Part shown: positions 48,165 through 55,199 of the stretch, piece by piece
How positions within the stretch are numbered: the first letter of the stretch is position 1
Layout: the number at the start of each line of letters is the position of its first letter
Assembly (NCBI RefSeq): GCF_030503635.1
Contig: NZ_CP129965.1
Span: 1,240,001-1,304,000, forward strand
Source of the DNA: Corynebacterium sp. P3-F1
Lineage (GTDB): Bacteria; Actinomycetota; Actinomycetes; Mycobacteriales; Mycobacteriaceae
Direction: 5' to 3'
Length of the DNA stretch: 64,000 nt
Notes under the pieces: generated by a model
Told to the model about the DNA's origin: nothing
Database searches by the model: none
What the model saw: only the letters and a program-made list of their open reading frames with translations
Position numbers and translations under genes: made by a program

Positions 48165-48824
48165 TTACACCTCGAGCGGTTGTTCGTAGGAGTTGTTGAA
48201 GAAGTCCAGCTCGAGTTGGACGGCGCGGCCGAAGTAATCGTCAATGATGGCGCGGTCCTCGTCGTTGCGTTCACCGATCCGGTCGACTTCGCTGCGGAGG
48301 AACTCGACGAGGGTGTGGAACTCCGGGTAGTCGTGCAGCTCGATCCACTCGTTGTGCACAAAGCTTTCCGGGCGTTTCTCCGGGGCGTTGGTGGCCCAAT
48401 CGAGGTACAGCCACTCCGCGACAACCAGGACGCCGAGGGCGGCGGCGTACGAGCGGGTCTGCGCCGCTTCACGCATCAGGCCAGTGAACCCTGCGCAGGC
48501 GGCAGTGTCGGGGGTGTTCTCGCGCAATTCGTCGGTCACCCCCAGCTCATTGAAGGAGCGCAAGAAATAGGTGTTCTCGTCGCCGGCGACCTCGCCGATG
48601 AACTGGGAAAGACGCAGGCGCGGCGCCAGATCATCAGCGGTGGACACCGCCGCGCCGAGCAGCTGCAGGAAGCTATCCAGGAAGCGGTAGTCCTGGACCA
48701 GGTAGCCCGCCATCACGGCAGGGTCAATCGTGCCGTTGAAAAGTTCACGCACAAACCGGTGGCCTACTGCGGCATCCCATGTTTCGCGGTGCGTTTCACG
48801 GAGCTCTTCGCTGAATCGTGGCAT
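48165..48824 (-). CDS. tenA: TenA-family protein, Glu-type paralogue
   Basis: The protein has 219 residues from ATG 48824, seven bases after GAAGGA; an ATG at 48839 overlaps that site. The TenA fold is clear (LVQDYRFLDSFLQLLG, like its neighbour's LVQDYLFL). At the active-site position it has VVAEWLYLDWATNA, so the catalytic Cys is replaced by Glu as in the TenA_E subclass. The two paralogues probably act on related thiamine breakdown products. It is the first gene after the riboswitch. Confidence 0.85.
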   Translation of the reverse strand: MPRFSEELRETHRETWDAAVGHRFVRELFNGTIDPAVMAGYLVQDYRFLDSFLQLLGAAVSTADDLAPRLRLSQFIGEVAGDENTYFLRSFNELGVTDELRENTPDTAACAGFTGLMREAAQTRSYAAALGVLVVAEWLYLDWATNAPEKRPESFVHNEWIELHDYPEFHTLVEFLRSEVDRIGERNDEDRAIIDDYFGRAVQLELDFFNNSYEQPLEV

Positions 48825-48879
48825 TGTGTGTCCTTCCATGAGATGTGGAACTAACGGACACAGGGTGTGTTGAAGACAG

Positions 48880-48956
48880 TCCCTCCGCGAATTCGAATTC
48901 GATCAGGTTCGGCGGGTGTGATCTCAGCCCCAGTTTGGCGGGGCACCCCGTGTCTT
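48880..48956 (-). ncRNA. TPP riboswitch upstream of the tenA pair
   Basis: On the minus strand the element runs ACACGGGGTGCC, GGGGCTGAGATCACACCC, then GAACCTGATC and finally GCGGAGGGA. These are the conserved THI-box segments in the correct order. The tenA start is ~57-75 bases further on, room for a ribosome-site sequestering stem. High TPP should switch the operon off. Confidence 0.93.
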
Positions 48957-48970
48957 GAGCGCCCAGGCTA

Positions 48971-49009
48971 CCAATTTCACCCGGACACGCGTGGGCCGGG
49001 TGAAATTGG
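48971..49009. terminator. 14-bp hairpin after the DUF6918 gene
   Basis: CCAATTTCACCCGG and CCGGGTGAAATTGG are exact complements around an 11-base loop. It lies five bases after the DUF6918 stop on the minus strand, just ahead of the TPP riboswitch, and so separates the two units. Confidence 0.8.
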
Positions 49010-49014
49010 GGGTG

Positions 49015-49461
49015 TCACTCAGCGTGACGTTCGATGATCGCGCCGAATTCCGGCAGCGCCGGGGCAATAATGCCGCCGATCTTGCTGCGCATGGACGAAT
49101 AGACCTTCTGCGCGGGAGTGGGCGCACGGCCGGAGAATGAATCCCCGATCTTCAGCACGGAGTCGGTGAGCTTCTCCTCGTTGTCAGCCAGGTAATCGCC
49201 GAAGCTGTGCGCGCCGGAACCTTTGTATCCGGACCAGTAGGGTTCCAGTTCCTCGACGACGTTGGGCAGTAGCTGATTGACGCCGGTGTGCATCGCGTTG
49301 CCGTCGACCTTCTCAGCGGCGGCGAGAGCGGATTTGAGAGCCATGCCCGTCAGCCCCGACTGGTTGTCGATGGTCTGCTCTGCGAGCGCGACCAGTTCAT
49401 CGGTGACGTGGCCGCGGGTGGGGTCCTTCAGGAGGAGTTTCAGATCAGTCATGAAGTCCAT
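49015..49461 (-). CDS. DUF6918 family protein
   Basis: The protein has 148 residues; the start may be ATG 49461 or 49452. The sequence is helical and soluble: LVALAEQTIDNQSGLTGMAL, KSALAAAEKVDGNAM, LLPNVVEELEPYWSGY, and a C-terminal KIGGIIAPALPEFGAIIERH. This pattern is common in Corynebacterium and Mycobacterium, with no known function. It stands alone with its own terminator. Confidence 0.7.
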   Translation of the reverse strand: MDFMTDLKLLLKDPTRGHVTDELVALAEQTIDNQSGLTGMALKSALAAAEKVDGNAMHTGVNQLLPNVVEELEPYWSGYKGSGAHSFGDYLADNEEKLTDSVLKIGDSFSGRAPTPAQKVYSSMRSKIGGIIAPALPEFGAIIERHAE

Positions 49462-49530
49462 CTTATGAGCACAGCAAAACGGCCCCGCATGCGCTTCCCG
49501 GGAGAGAGGGCCGGCGCCTGCAAGGCCGTT

Positions 49531-50013
49531 TTAGCGAATCATCAGTTGCAGTTCTTCCGCCACAGCTTCACTTAAATCACTGCAACCACAACAGCCACAA
49601 CCGTAACAGATGCGCTCGGTCGGTGCCACACGGGGGCTAGAAAGGTAGCTGTTCGCGGAATGTATCCAGCTCAGCCCGCACAGGGGCAACTGGGCGATCG
49701 CTCCGAGGATCCCCGCCACAGCCGCGGCAGACAAGAAGAGCGAGAGCGGCGCGAAACCGGTGTACACGCCAGCGAACGGCCCCTGATCCGGAGCCTCATA
49801 GCCGTCCGGGATCGCGCCCGCATTGTCGCGGTTCCCAGTCACAGTGCTGGAGGAAGAGGAACGGTCCTCCGCCGCATCCGCGGCGGAGGCGTCGAGCAAC
49901 GAGGCGGAAAGTGCCTCAGCGACAACGGCCGAAGTCAGCTTCTTTTTGCTGAGCTTTCTAAGGCGAGTGCCCCCGGCCTGCTGTCCGGGGCAATGAATCA
50001 GTCGCTCTCGCAC
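49531..50013 (-). pseudogene. Cys-rich hydrophobic ORF without a clear start
   Basis: The frame is open from ~50013 to 49531. From the basic RKLSKKKLTSAVVAEALSAS segment it looks like a secreted or membrane protein, with a hydrophobic segment (PLSLFLSAAAVAGILGAIAQ) and a tail with the cluster CYGCGCCGC. No ATG occurs before the signal-like region, and the frame start overlaps the toxin gene. A CCCCGG/CCGGGG hairpin (49969-49990) lies just upstream. It may be a decayed gene that lost its start or one using a non-canonical start. Confidence 0.35.
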
Positions 50014-50267
50014 CAGCGCCGGTAGATCTCCGCGGCGTAGCCGGCGAAAGCCTCGTTGTGGTCAGTCAGCGGCTCGAGGCGCTCGATGCCACGGGCGAGC
50101 GCGGAGGCCGCGGCGGCGGGGGAGTCGAAGATGGCAAGTCCTTCCAACCGTGCGCCGGGAATCGCTGCGGCTGCGCAGATTGCGGAATATCTGCGCACGG
50201 TCACACCCCACGTCGTGCAGCACTCATCGGCGATGATGAGCAGCTGTTCGGGGCTGAGAGGTTTCAT
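49998..50267 (-). CDS. Doc-like toxin candidate, catalytic motif missing
   Basis: The protein has 89 residues. The layout LLIIADECCTTWGVTVRRYS then AICAAAAIPGARLEGLAIFD and SPAAAASALARGIERLEPL resembles death-on-curing (Doc/Fic) toxins. However, the HPFxxGNKR motif is replaced by LTDHNEAFAGYAAEIYRRW. It lies 86 bases downstream of a ribbon-helix-helix gene. A toxin role is inferred from that pairing. If it is Doc-derived it should not AMPylate or phosphorylate. Confidence 0.5.
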   Translation of the reverse strand: MKPLSPEQLLIIADECCTTWGVTVRRYSAICAAAAIPGARLEGLAIFDSPAAAASALARGIERLEPLTDHNEAFAGYAAEIYRRWCESD

Positions 50268-50287
50268 GGGATGCGGTCGGCAGATTC

Positions 50288-50330
50288 GTGCTTGTCGTGC
50301 TTGTCGTGCTGGTTGTACTGGTTGTGGTGG
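50288..50330. repeat. GT-rich short tandem repeat between antitoxin and toxin
   Basis: Units of about nine bases (TTGTCGTGC, drifting to TGGTTGTAC and TGGTTGTGG) repeat roughly four times. They fill the gap between the antitoxin stop and toxin start. Minus-strand frames through it read as Thr/Ser or Gln/Asp repeats. Confidence 0.7.
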
Positions 50331-50353
50331 GCGGATTGGTGGGATCAGTCGTA

Positions 50354-50578
50354 TCAGTCGGCTTCATGCGGTCGGGCGCGGCGGATCCGGGCCTGCAACG
50401 CGGCGCGGCCGGGGATGGTGCTGGTGGCGAGGGAGGCCACTGCGGCGTCGTCAAGCAACTTGCTCGCCGAAATGACTATCGCGCGTTTCGCTGCTTCCTG
50501 CTTGCTGCACCCCCATGCGCTTGCGAGCAGAACGAGCGCGCGGTCTTCCTCGGCGGACAGCCTGAGCGTCATAGCCAT
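50354..50578 (-). CDS. Ribbon-helix-helix antitoxin/repressor candidate
   Basis: The protein has 74 residues; the start is ATG 50578 or 50572. The N-terminus MAMTLRLSAEEDRALVLLAS, then WGCSKQEAAKRAIVISA, fits the MetJ/CopG ribbon-helix-helix: one DNA-binding strand and two helices. The tail, rich in Ala and Arg, could bind the toxin. A perfect 17-bp palindrome lies nine bases before the ATG, so autorepression is likely. The message may be leaderless. Confidence 0.7.
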   Translation of the reverse strand: MAMTLRLSAEEDRALVLLASAWGCSKQEAAKRAIVISASKLLDDAAVASLATSTIPGRAALQARIRRARPHEAD

Positions 50579-50586
50579 GCCGTGAT

Positions 50587-50603
50587 GGTATCACTATGAT
50601 ACC
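50587..50603. promoter_or_regulatory. Operator palindrome of the toxin-antitoxin unit
   Basis: GGTATCACTATGATACC is a perfect inverted repeat (7-3-7) immediately upstream of the antitoxin gene and also in the gyrA leader. It is the expected target of the ribbon-helix-helix protein. A gyrA -10 candidate, TAAACT at 50637, lies 34 bases beyond it. Confidence 0.65.
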
Positions 50604-50678
50604 GCATGGCAGCGAGGGAATGGTTCATGCGGTGCGTAAACTGCTTTATGAACATTTCTAACTGGAAGGCCTTGAACC

Positions 50679-53297
50679 TTGAGTGACGATATTTTCGGTG
50701 GCGGTAGCGAGAGCGACCGTATTCTCCCCATTGACATCAATGAGGAGATGCAGACCAGCTACATCGACTACGCCATGAGCGTCATTGTCGGCCGCGCACT
50801 GCCTGACGTGCGCGACGGCATGAAGCCCGTGCACCGCCGCATTGTCTACGCGATGTACGACTCCGGTTACCGCCCGGAGCGCAGTTACGTGAAGTCCGCG
50901 CGCCCGGTCTCCGACACAATGGGTCAATTCCACCCGCACGGCGACTCCGCGATTTATGACACGTTGGTGCGCCTCGCCCAGCCGTGGGTCATGCGCTACC
51001 CGCTCGTGGACGGCCAGGGCAACTTCGGCTCCCGCGGCAACGACGGCCCAGCGGCGATGCGTTATACCGAGTGCAAGATGACGCCGCTGTCCATGGAGAT
51101 GGTGCGCGATATCCGCGAGAATGCCGTGGACTTCGTGCCCAACTACGACGGCAAAGCGCAAGAGCCCGTTGTACTGCCGTCTCGGGTGCCCAACCTGCTG
51201 CTCAACGGCTCTTCCGGTATTGCCGTGGGTATGGCCACCAACATTCCGCCGCACAACCTGGGCGAGCTGGCGGAGGCCATTTACTGGATTCTGGACAACC
51301 ACGACGCCGACGAAAAGACCACCCTCGACGCGTGCATGGAACGCGTGAAGGGCCCGGATTTCCCCACCGCGGGCCTCATCGTTGGCGACCAGGGCATCAA
51401 AGACGCCTACACCACCGGCCGCGGTTCCATCCGCATGCGCGGTGTCACCGAGATCGAGGAAGTGGGCACCCGCCAGGTCATTGTCATCACCGAGCTGCCG
51501 TACAACGTCAACCCGGATAATTTCATCTCCGGCATTGCGGAGCAGGTCGCCGCGGGCAAGCTCACCGGCATTTCCAAGATCGAGGACGAGTCCTCCGACC
51601 GCGTGGGCATGCGCATCGTGGTCACGCTCAAGCGCGATGCCGTGCCCCGCGTTGTGCTCAACAACCTGTACAAGCACTCGCCGCTCGAGTCGAACTTCAG
51701 CGCCAACATGCTCTCGCTTGTCGACGGCGTGCCGCGCACCCTCCGCCTCGACCAGATGCTCCGCTACTACGTGGCCCACCAAGTCGAGGTCATTGTCCGG
51801 CGCACCCAGTTCCGCCTCGACGAAGCCGAAAAGCGCGCCCACATCCTGCGCGGCCTGGTCAAGGCATTGGACATGCTCGACGAGGTCATCGCGCTCATCC
51901 GTCGTTCGCCGACGGTCGACGAGGCCCGCACGGGCCTCATGGAGCTTCTCGACGTCGACGAGGTCCAGGCCGACGCCATCCTCGCCATGCAGCTGCGCCG
52001 TCTTGCCGCTCTCGAGCGCCAGAAGATCGTCGACGATTTGGCCGCCATCGAGGCCGAGATCGCCGACTACAAGGACATCCTGGCTAAGCCGGAGCGCCAG
52101 CGCCAGATCGTGGCCGACGAGCTGGCAGAGGTAGTGGACAAGCATGGCGACGAGCGCCGCACCCGCCTCGTCGCCGCCACCGGCGATGTCACCGAGGAAG
52201 ACCTCATCGCCTGCGAGAACGTCGTGGTCACCATCACTGCCACCGGCTACGCCAAGCGCACCAAGGTGGACGCCTACAAGTCCCAGAAGCGCGGCGGCAA
52301 GGGCGTCCGCGGCGCCGAGCTGAAGCAGGACGATGTGGTGAAGAACTTCTTCATCTGCTCCACCCACGACTGGATCCTCTTCTTCACCAACTTCGGCCGC
52401 GTCTACCGCCTCAAGGCGTTTGAACTGCCGGAGGCAGGCCGCACCGCCCGCGGCCAGCACGTGGCCAACCTGCTGGAATTCCAGCCGGAAGAGAAGATCG
52501 CCCAGGTCATTCAGATCCAGACCTACCAGGACGCTCCGTACCTGGTCCTGGCCACCCGCGACGGCCGGGTGAAGAAGTCCCGCCTGACCGATTACGAGTC
52601 CGCCCGCTCCGCCGGCTTGATCGCCATCAACCTCAACGAGGGCGACACCCTGATCGGTGCCTCCCTGGTCAGCGAGGACGACGACATCCTCCTCGTCTCC
52701 GAACAGGGCCAGTCCATCCGCTTCACCGCCGACGACGAGCAGCTGCGCCCGATGGGCCGCGCCACCGCCGGTGTGAAGGGCATGCGCTTCCGCGGCGACG
52801 ACCAGCTGCTGGCCATGACCACCGTGAAGGACGACGACTTCCTGCTCGTGGCCACCTCCGGCGGCTACGGCAAGCGCACCCCGATCTCCGAGTACAACCC
52901 GCAGGGCCGCGGCGGCATGGGTGTGATGACCTTCAAGTACACCCCGAAGCGCGGAAAGCTCATCGGTGCACTCGCAGTGGAGGAAGACGACCAGATCTTC
53001 GCCATCACCGCCGCCGGCGGTGTGATCCGGACCGAGATCAACCAGATCCGTCCGTCCTCCCGCGCGACCATGGGTGTCCGCCTCGTGGACCTGGCTGAGG
53101 GCAACGAGCTCCTCGCCATCGACGTCAATGTCGAGGACGAGGGCGAGCAGGAAGCCACCGCTGTGGCCAAGGGCCAGAAGACCCTCGACCAGGGCGCTGA
53201 GCCGGTGAACGTCAACTCCGTCGAGACCGACGAGGTGGGCGAAAACCACGAGTACGACGAGTCGTCTGAATCCGGCGATGCGGACGGGAAAGAATAA
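50679..53297 (+). CDS. gyrA: DNA gyrase subunit A
   Basis: The protein has 872 residues with a TTG start nine bases after GGAAGG. The catalytic Tyr is in [10 protein letters not shown] near 129. The quinolone-resistance region is [10 protein letters not shown] with Ser90 and Asp94, the susceptible-type residues. The C-terminal half holds six beta-pinwheel blades, including the GyrA box [10 protein letters not shown]. The last ~50 residues are acidic. It cuts and rejoins DNA in the A2B2 gyrase. Confidence 0.98.
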   Translation: MSDDIFGGGSESDRILPIDINEEMQTSYIDYAMSVIVGRALPDVRDGMKPVHRRIVYAMYDSGYRPERSYVKSARPVSDTMGQFHPHGDSAIYDTLVRLAQPWVMRYPLVDGQGNFGSRGNDGPAAMRYTECKMTPLSMEMVRDIRENAVDFVPNYDGKAQEPVVLPSRVPNLLLNGSSGIAVGMATNIPPHNLGELAEAIYWILDNHDADEKTTLDACMERVKGPDFPTAGLIVGDQGIKDAYTTGRGSIRMRGVTEIEEVGTRQVIVITELPYNVNPDNFISGIAEQVAAGKLTGISKIEDESSDRVGMRIVVTLKRDAVPRVVLNNLYKHSPLESNFSANMLSLVDGVPRTLRLDQMLRYYVAHQVEVIVRRTQFRLDEAEKRAHILRGLVKALDMLDEVIALIRRSPTVDEARTGLMELLDVDEVQADAILAMQLRRLAALERQKIVDDLAAIEAEIADYKDILAKPERQRQIVADELAEVVDKHGDERRTRLVAATGDVTEEDLIACENVVVTITATGYAKRTKVDAYKSQKRGGKGVRGAELKQDDVVKNFFICSTHDWILFFTNFGRVYRLKAFELPEAGRTARGQHVANLLEFQPEEKIAQVIQIQTYQDAPYLVLATRDGRVKKSRLTDYESARSAGLIAINLNEGDTLIGASLVSEDDDILLVSEQGQSIRFTADDEQLRPMGRATAGVKGMRFRGDDQLLAMTTVKDDDFLLVATSGGYGKRTPISEYNPQGRGGMGVMTFKYTPKRGKLIGALAVEEDDQIFAITAAGGVIRTEINQIRPSSRATMGVRLVDLAEGNELLAIDVNVEDEGEQEATAVAKGQKTLDQGAEPVNVNSVETDEVGENHEYDESSESGDADGKE

Positions 53298-53300
53298 CGC

Positions 53301-53642
53301 ATGGCAGTACGTAACGTGAGCGTCACCCGGATTCGACCCGGGAGCGCCTTCAAGGTGGGCATCCTCATGGCGCTCGTCGGCTTTGCCGCCTGGCTGATTG
53401 CCGTGTCACTGCTCTACGTGGCTGTCGACGCCGCCGGAGTGGTCGACTCCTTCAACTCGCTCATCGGTGGCGTGGGTGGGGACACCGCCATCGATTTCCC
53501 CCTCGTGATCGCCCTCGCGGGCCTCTCCGGTGCGATCGGCGTGGTGTTCGTGGCCATCATGGCCCCGCTCACCGCGTTCATCTACAACGCACTGACGGAC
53601 CTCGTCGGCGGACTCGGCCTCGAGCTGACCGACTACCGCTGA
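53301..53642 (+). CDS. DUF3566 membrane protein
   Basis: This 113-residue protein starts four bases after gyrA. RNVSVTRIRPGSAFKVG is the family opening, followed by two helices (~18-45 and ~70-93) and a GGLGLELTD ending. It corresponds to the C-terminal part of the mycobacterial protein encoded after gyrA (Rv0007). The role is unknown and the gene is almost always next to gyrA in actinobacteria. Confidence 0.92.
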   Translation: MAVRNVSVTRIRPGSAFKVGILMALVGFAAWLIAVSLLYVAVDAAGVVDSFNSLIGGVGGDTAIDFPLVIALAGLSGAIGVVFVAIMAPLTAFIYNALTDLVGGLGLELTDYR

Positions 53643-53731
53643 TATGCCAGCACCCGCTCCCGTGCAAGTGGGTGGTCAAGGGTGCTCAAGTCATAGCGTA
53701 GACATTCAGAATACGAAGATGACCAGGCGAT

Positions 53732-53761
53732 TTGGTGTTCAACGGGTCGCCTGGGTAATGT
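53732..53761 (+). promoter_or_regulatory. Promoter for the tRNA-Ile/tRNA-Ala unit
   Basis: TTGGTG (53732-53737) and TAATGT (53756-53761) are 18 bases apart and 16 bases before the tRNA. An AGCACCC/GGGTGCT hairpin (53649-53686) upstream may end the gyrA transcript. Confidence 0.45.
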
Positions 53762-53777
53762 TCTAGAAGTTCCGAGC

Positions 53778-53854
53778 GGGCCTATAGCTCAGTCGGTTAG
53801 AGCGCATCGCTGATAACGATGAGGTCGCAAGTTCGATTCTTGCTAGGCCCACCA
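53778..53854 (+). tRNA. tRNA-Ile (anticodon GAT), with encoded CCA
   Basis: It has a full cloverleaf: acceptor GGGCCTA/TAGGCCC, D-loop AGTCGGTTAGA, anticodon stem CATCG/CGATG with loop CTGATAA, and T-loop GTTCGATTC. CCA follows the discriminator A. The anticodon GAT is at 53812-53814. Confidence 0.97.
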
Positions 53855-53866
53855 GTTCGGAACAAA

Positions 53867-53939
53867 GGGGCATTAGCTCAATTGGTAGAGCGCCTCCCTT
53901 GCAAGGAGGAGGTCAGGAGTTCGATTCTCCTATGCTCCA
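53867..53939 (+). tRNA. tRNA-Ala (anticodon TGC)
   Basis: It has acceptor GGGGCAT/ATGCTCC, anticodon loop CTTGCAA with TGC at 53900-53902, and T-arm AGGAGTTCGATTCTCCT. No CCA is encoded. It lies 12 bases after tRNA-Ile and shares its transcript. Confidence 0.97.
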
Positions 53940-53949
53940 CAGCCCGAGA

Positions 53950-53979
53950 CCCTGCACCGCATGGTGCAGGGTTTTCTGT
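53950..53979 (+). terminator. Intrinsic terminator of the Ile-Ala tRNA unit
   Basis: CCCTGCACC-GCAT-GGTGCAGGG forms a 9-bp stem followed by TTTTCTGTTTT. Confidence 0.93.
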
Positions 53980-54130
53980 TTTGGTGAAACGGGGGTCCGA
54001 GCGGGTGTGCACGAAAGTGCCTGCGTGCTTCAGGGGAAGACTCGACCAAAAGGACCGCCCAGACGCTCTCTGCGCAGCACTCACTCGATTTCCTGGAATG
54101 GCTGGCCCGGATACTTTGGTTCCGACATTG

Positions 54131-54188
54131 CATGAAGGCTAAAAACACCCTAGTAGGAGGCCATTTCAGCTCCTAGCATTCCTTCATG
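54131..54188. repeat. Nested inverted repeats upstream of the secreted protein
   Basis: CATGAAGG (54131-54138) pairs with CCTTCATG (54181-54188). Inside, TAGGAG (54154) pairs with CTCCTA (54170). It is 60 bases before the next gene and could be an operator or a leader structure. Between 53980 and 54130 I see nothing. Confidence 0.6.
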
Positions 54189-54247
54189 GAGCTCACGGAG
54201 CGCCACTTCCGTTTTCACATCTCACCCTCACCAAGAAAGGGCACAAC

Positions 54248-54691
54248 ATGAAGAAGTTCTCCAATGTCGCCGCAGCATCCGTCCTTGCTGGCGCTCTGGT
54301 TCTGGCCGCCACACCGGCCAACGCCGCCACCACTGCGCCTCTCGACACCCCAAGCACTGCGGACACTGCAGCCACCGTCTCCACCGCCGCAACGGCGGCA
54401 CCAAAGGCTGAGCAGACTGCGAAGACTGAGAAGGTGGAGAAGACCGGCAAGGCTGCGAAAGAAGAAAAGGCGAAGCTGACCTGGGAGGAAAAGCAGAAGC
54501 GCGACCGCGCTCAGATCGAGATCACCAATGCGCGTTTGGATAACGCGAAGAAAGGCCTCGACGTCACCAGCGGCATCATCAAGAGCGCCGGCGAGATCAA
54601 GGACCTTTTCACCCCGTCCTTCCTCAAGGGCGACGGTGCGTCCTCGCTGATTAAGGGCATCGCCAAGATCGTGGGCAAGATCCTCCTCTAA
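54248..54691 (+). CDS. Secreted protein with coiled-coil and amphipathic C-terminus
   Basis: The protein has 147 residues with ATG after AAGAAAGGG. A strong signal peptide (MKKFSNVAAASVLAGALVLA, then ATPANA and a cleavage site) is followed by an Ala/Thr-rich stretch. A Lys/Glu-rich helical region (~58-95) and a hydrophobic-cationic end SLIKGIAKIVGKILL complete it. The last 17 residues look like a membrane-active amphipathic helix. No family is recognised. It has its own terminator and upstream hairpin. Confidence 0.65.
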   Translation: MKKFSNVAAASVLAGALVLAATPANAATTAPLDTPSTADTAATVSTAATAAPKAEQTAKTEKVEKTGKAAKEEKAKLTWEEKQKRDRAQIEITNARLDNAKKGLDVTSGIIKSAGEIKDLFTPSFLKGDGASSLIKGIAKIVGKILL

Positions 54692-54715
54692 AACTGGCTC
54701 CCCGTTGACCCGCAC

Positions 54716-54749
54716 ATCCCGTCCGCCATCTGTGGTGGGCGGGATTTTC
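54716..54749 (+). terminator. Terminator of the secreted-protein gene
   Basis: ATCCCGTCCGCCA-TCTG-TGGTGGGCGGGAT forms a 13-base stem with G-T pairs, followed by TTTTCC. Confidence 0.8.
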
Positions 54750-54801
54750 CAGATCGTTTCCCATGAATCTCCGTGGGTTACCGCGGGGTCAGTGTGGCGC
54801 T

Positions 54802-54903
54802 TTAGCTGGGGGTAGTGCTGTCGATGAGGACGAAGCGGTGGCCGATACCGCGCATCTGTTCCAGGGCGGTGCGAACGCCGGCCGCGGTGCCGGAGGGGAA
54901 CTA
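54802..54903 (-). pseudogene. Short protein-like remnant
   Basis: On the minus strand a 33-codon frame between two stops reads FPSGTAAGVRTALEQMRGIG and continues HRFVLIDSTTPS. It looks like the C-terminal end of a longer protein whose front is missing. The rest of 54750-55016 has no gene. Confidence 0.3.
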
Positions 54904-55016
54904 GTCAGACTCCGCCCGTAGGCGGATTGGCCGGACACACTCAACGGGGTGTGCAGGGTGCCGTGATTTTGGAGTGAGCGTGAGACAAGCGTAACGTTTT
55001 CAGATGTTTCCGTTAA

Positions 55017-55089
55017 GGGGCATTAGCTCAGTTGGTAGAGCGTCGCGTTCGCAATGCGAAGGTCAGGGGTTCGATTCCCCTATGCTCCA
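55017..55089 (+). tRNA. tRNA-Ala (anticodon CGC)
   Basis: The acceptor GGGGCAT/ATGCTCC is the same as in the first tRNA-Ala, the anticodon loop is TTCGCAA with CGC at 55050-55052, and the T-arm is AGGGGTTCGATTCCCCT. No CCA is encoded. It probably reads GCG codons. Confidence 0.96.
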
Positions 55090-55098
55090 CAGAATGAA

Positions 55099-55142
55099 CC
55101 CCCTAGCAGTGCATGCTGCACTGCTAGGGGGTTGCTTGGTTT
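55099..55142 (+). terminator. Intrinsic terminator after tRNA-Ala(CGC)
   Basis: A 15-bp perfect stem (from CCCCCTAGCAG to CTGCTAGGGGG) with a 3-base loop is followed by TTGCTTGGTTTT. It may also act on the leftward gene ending at 55200. Confidence 0.92.
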
Positions 55143-55199
55143 TCTCAGCCGTCTAGGGAGACGTTTCCCGGCGCAGAGACGCTGTTCCGGACACCTGAA

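Noticed and set aside
49867..49890. CCTCCGCCGC/GCGGCGGAGG inverted repeat as a terminator
   Set aside because: It lies inside an Ala/Asp-rich part of the Cys-rich ORF with no T-run. GC-rich coding repeats make such stems by chance.
50658..53249. 863-codon open frame antisense to gyrA
   Set aside because: It is the GC-rich shadow of gyrA: repetitive His/Val/Leu/Gly composition, no ribosome site, and no family motif, while gyrA on the plus strand is certain.
53819..54142. 107-codon ORF overlapping the tRNA genes
   Set aside because: It reads through tRNA-Ile, tRNA-Ala and a terminator, so it cannot be a protein gene.
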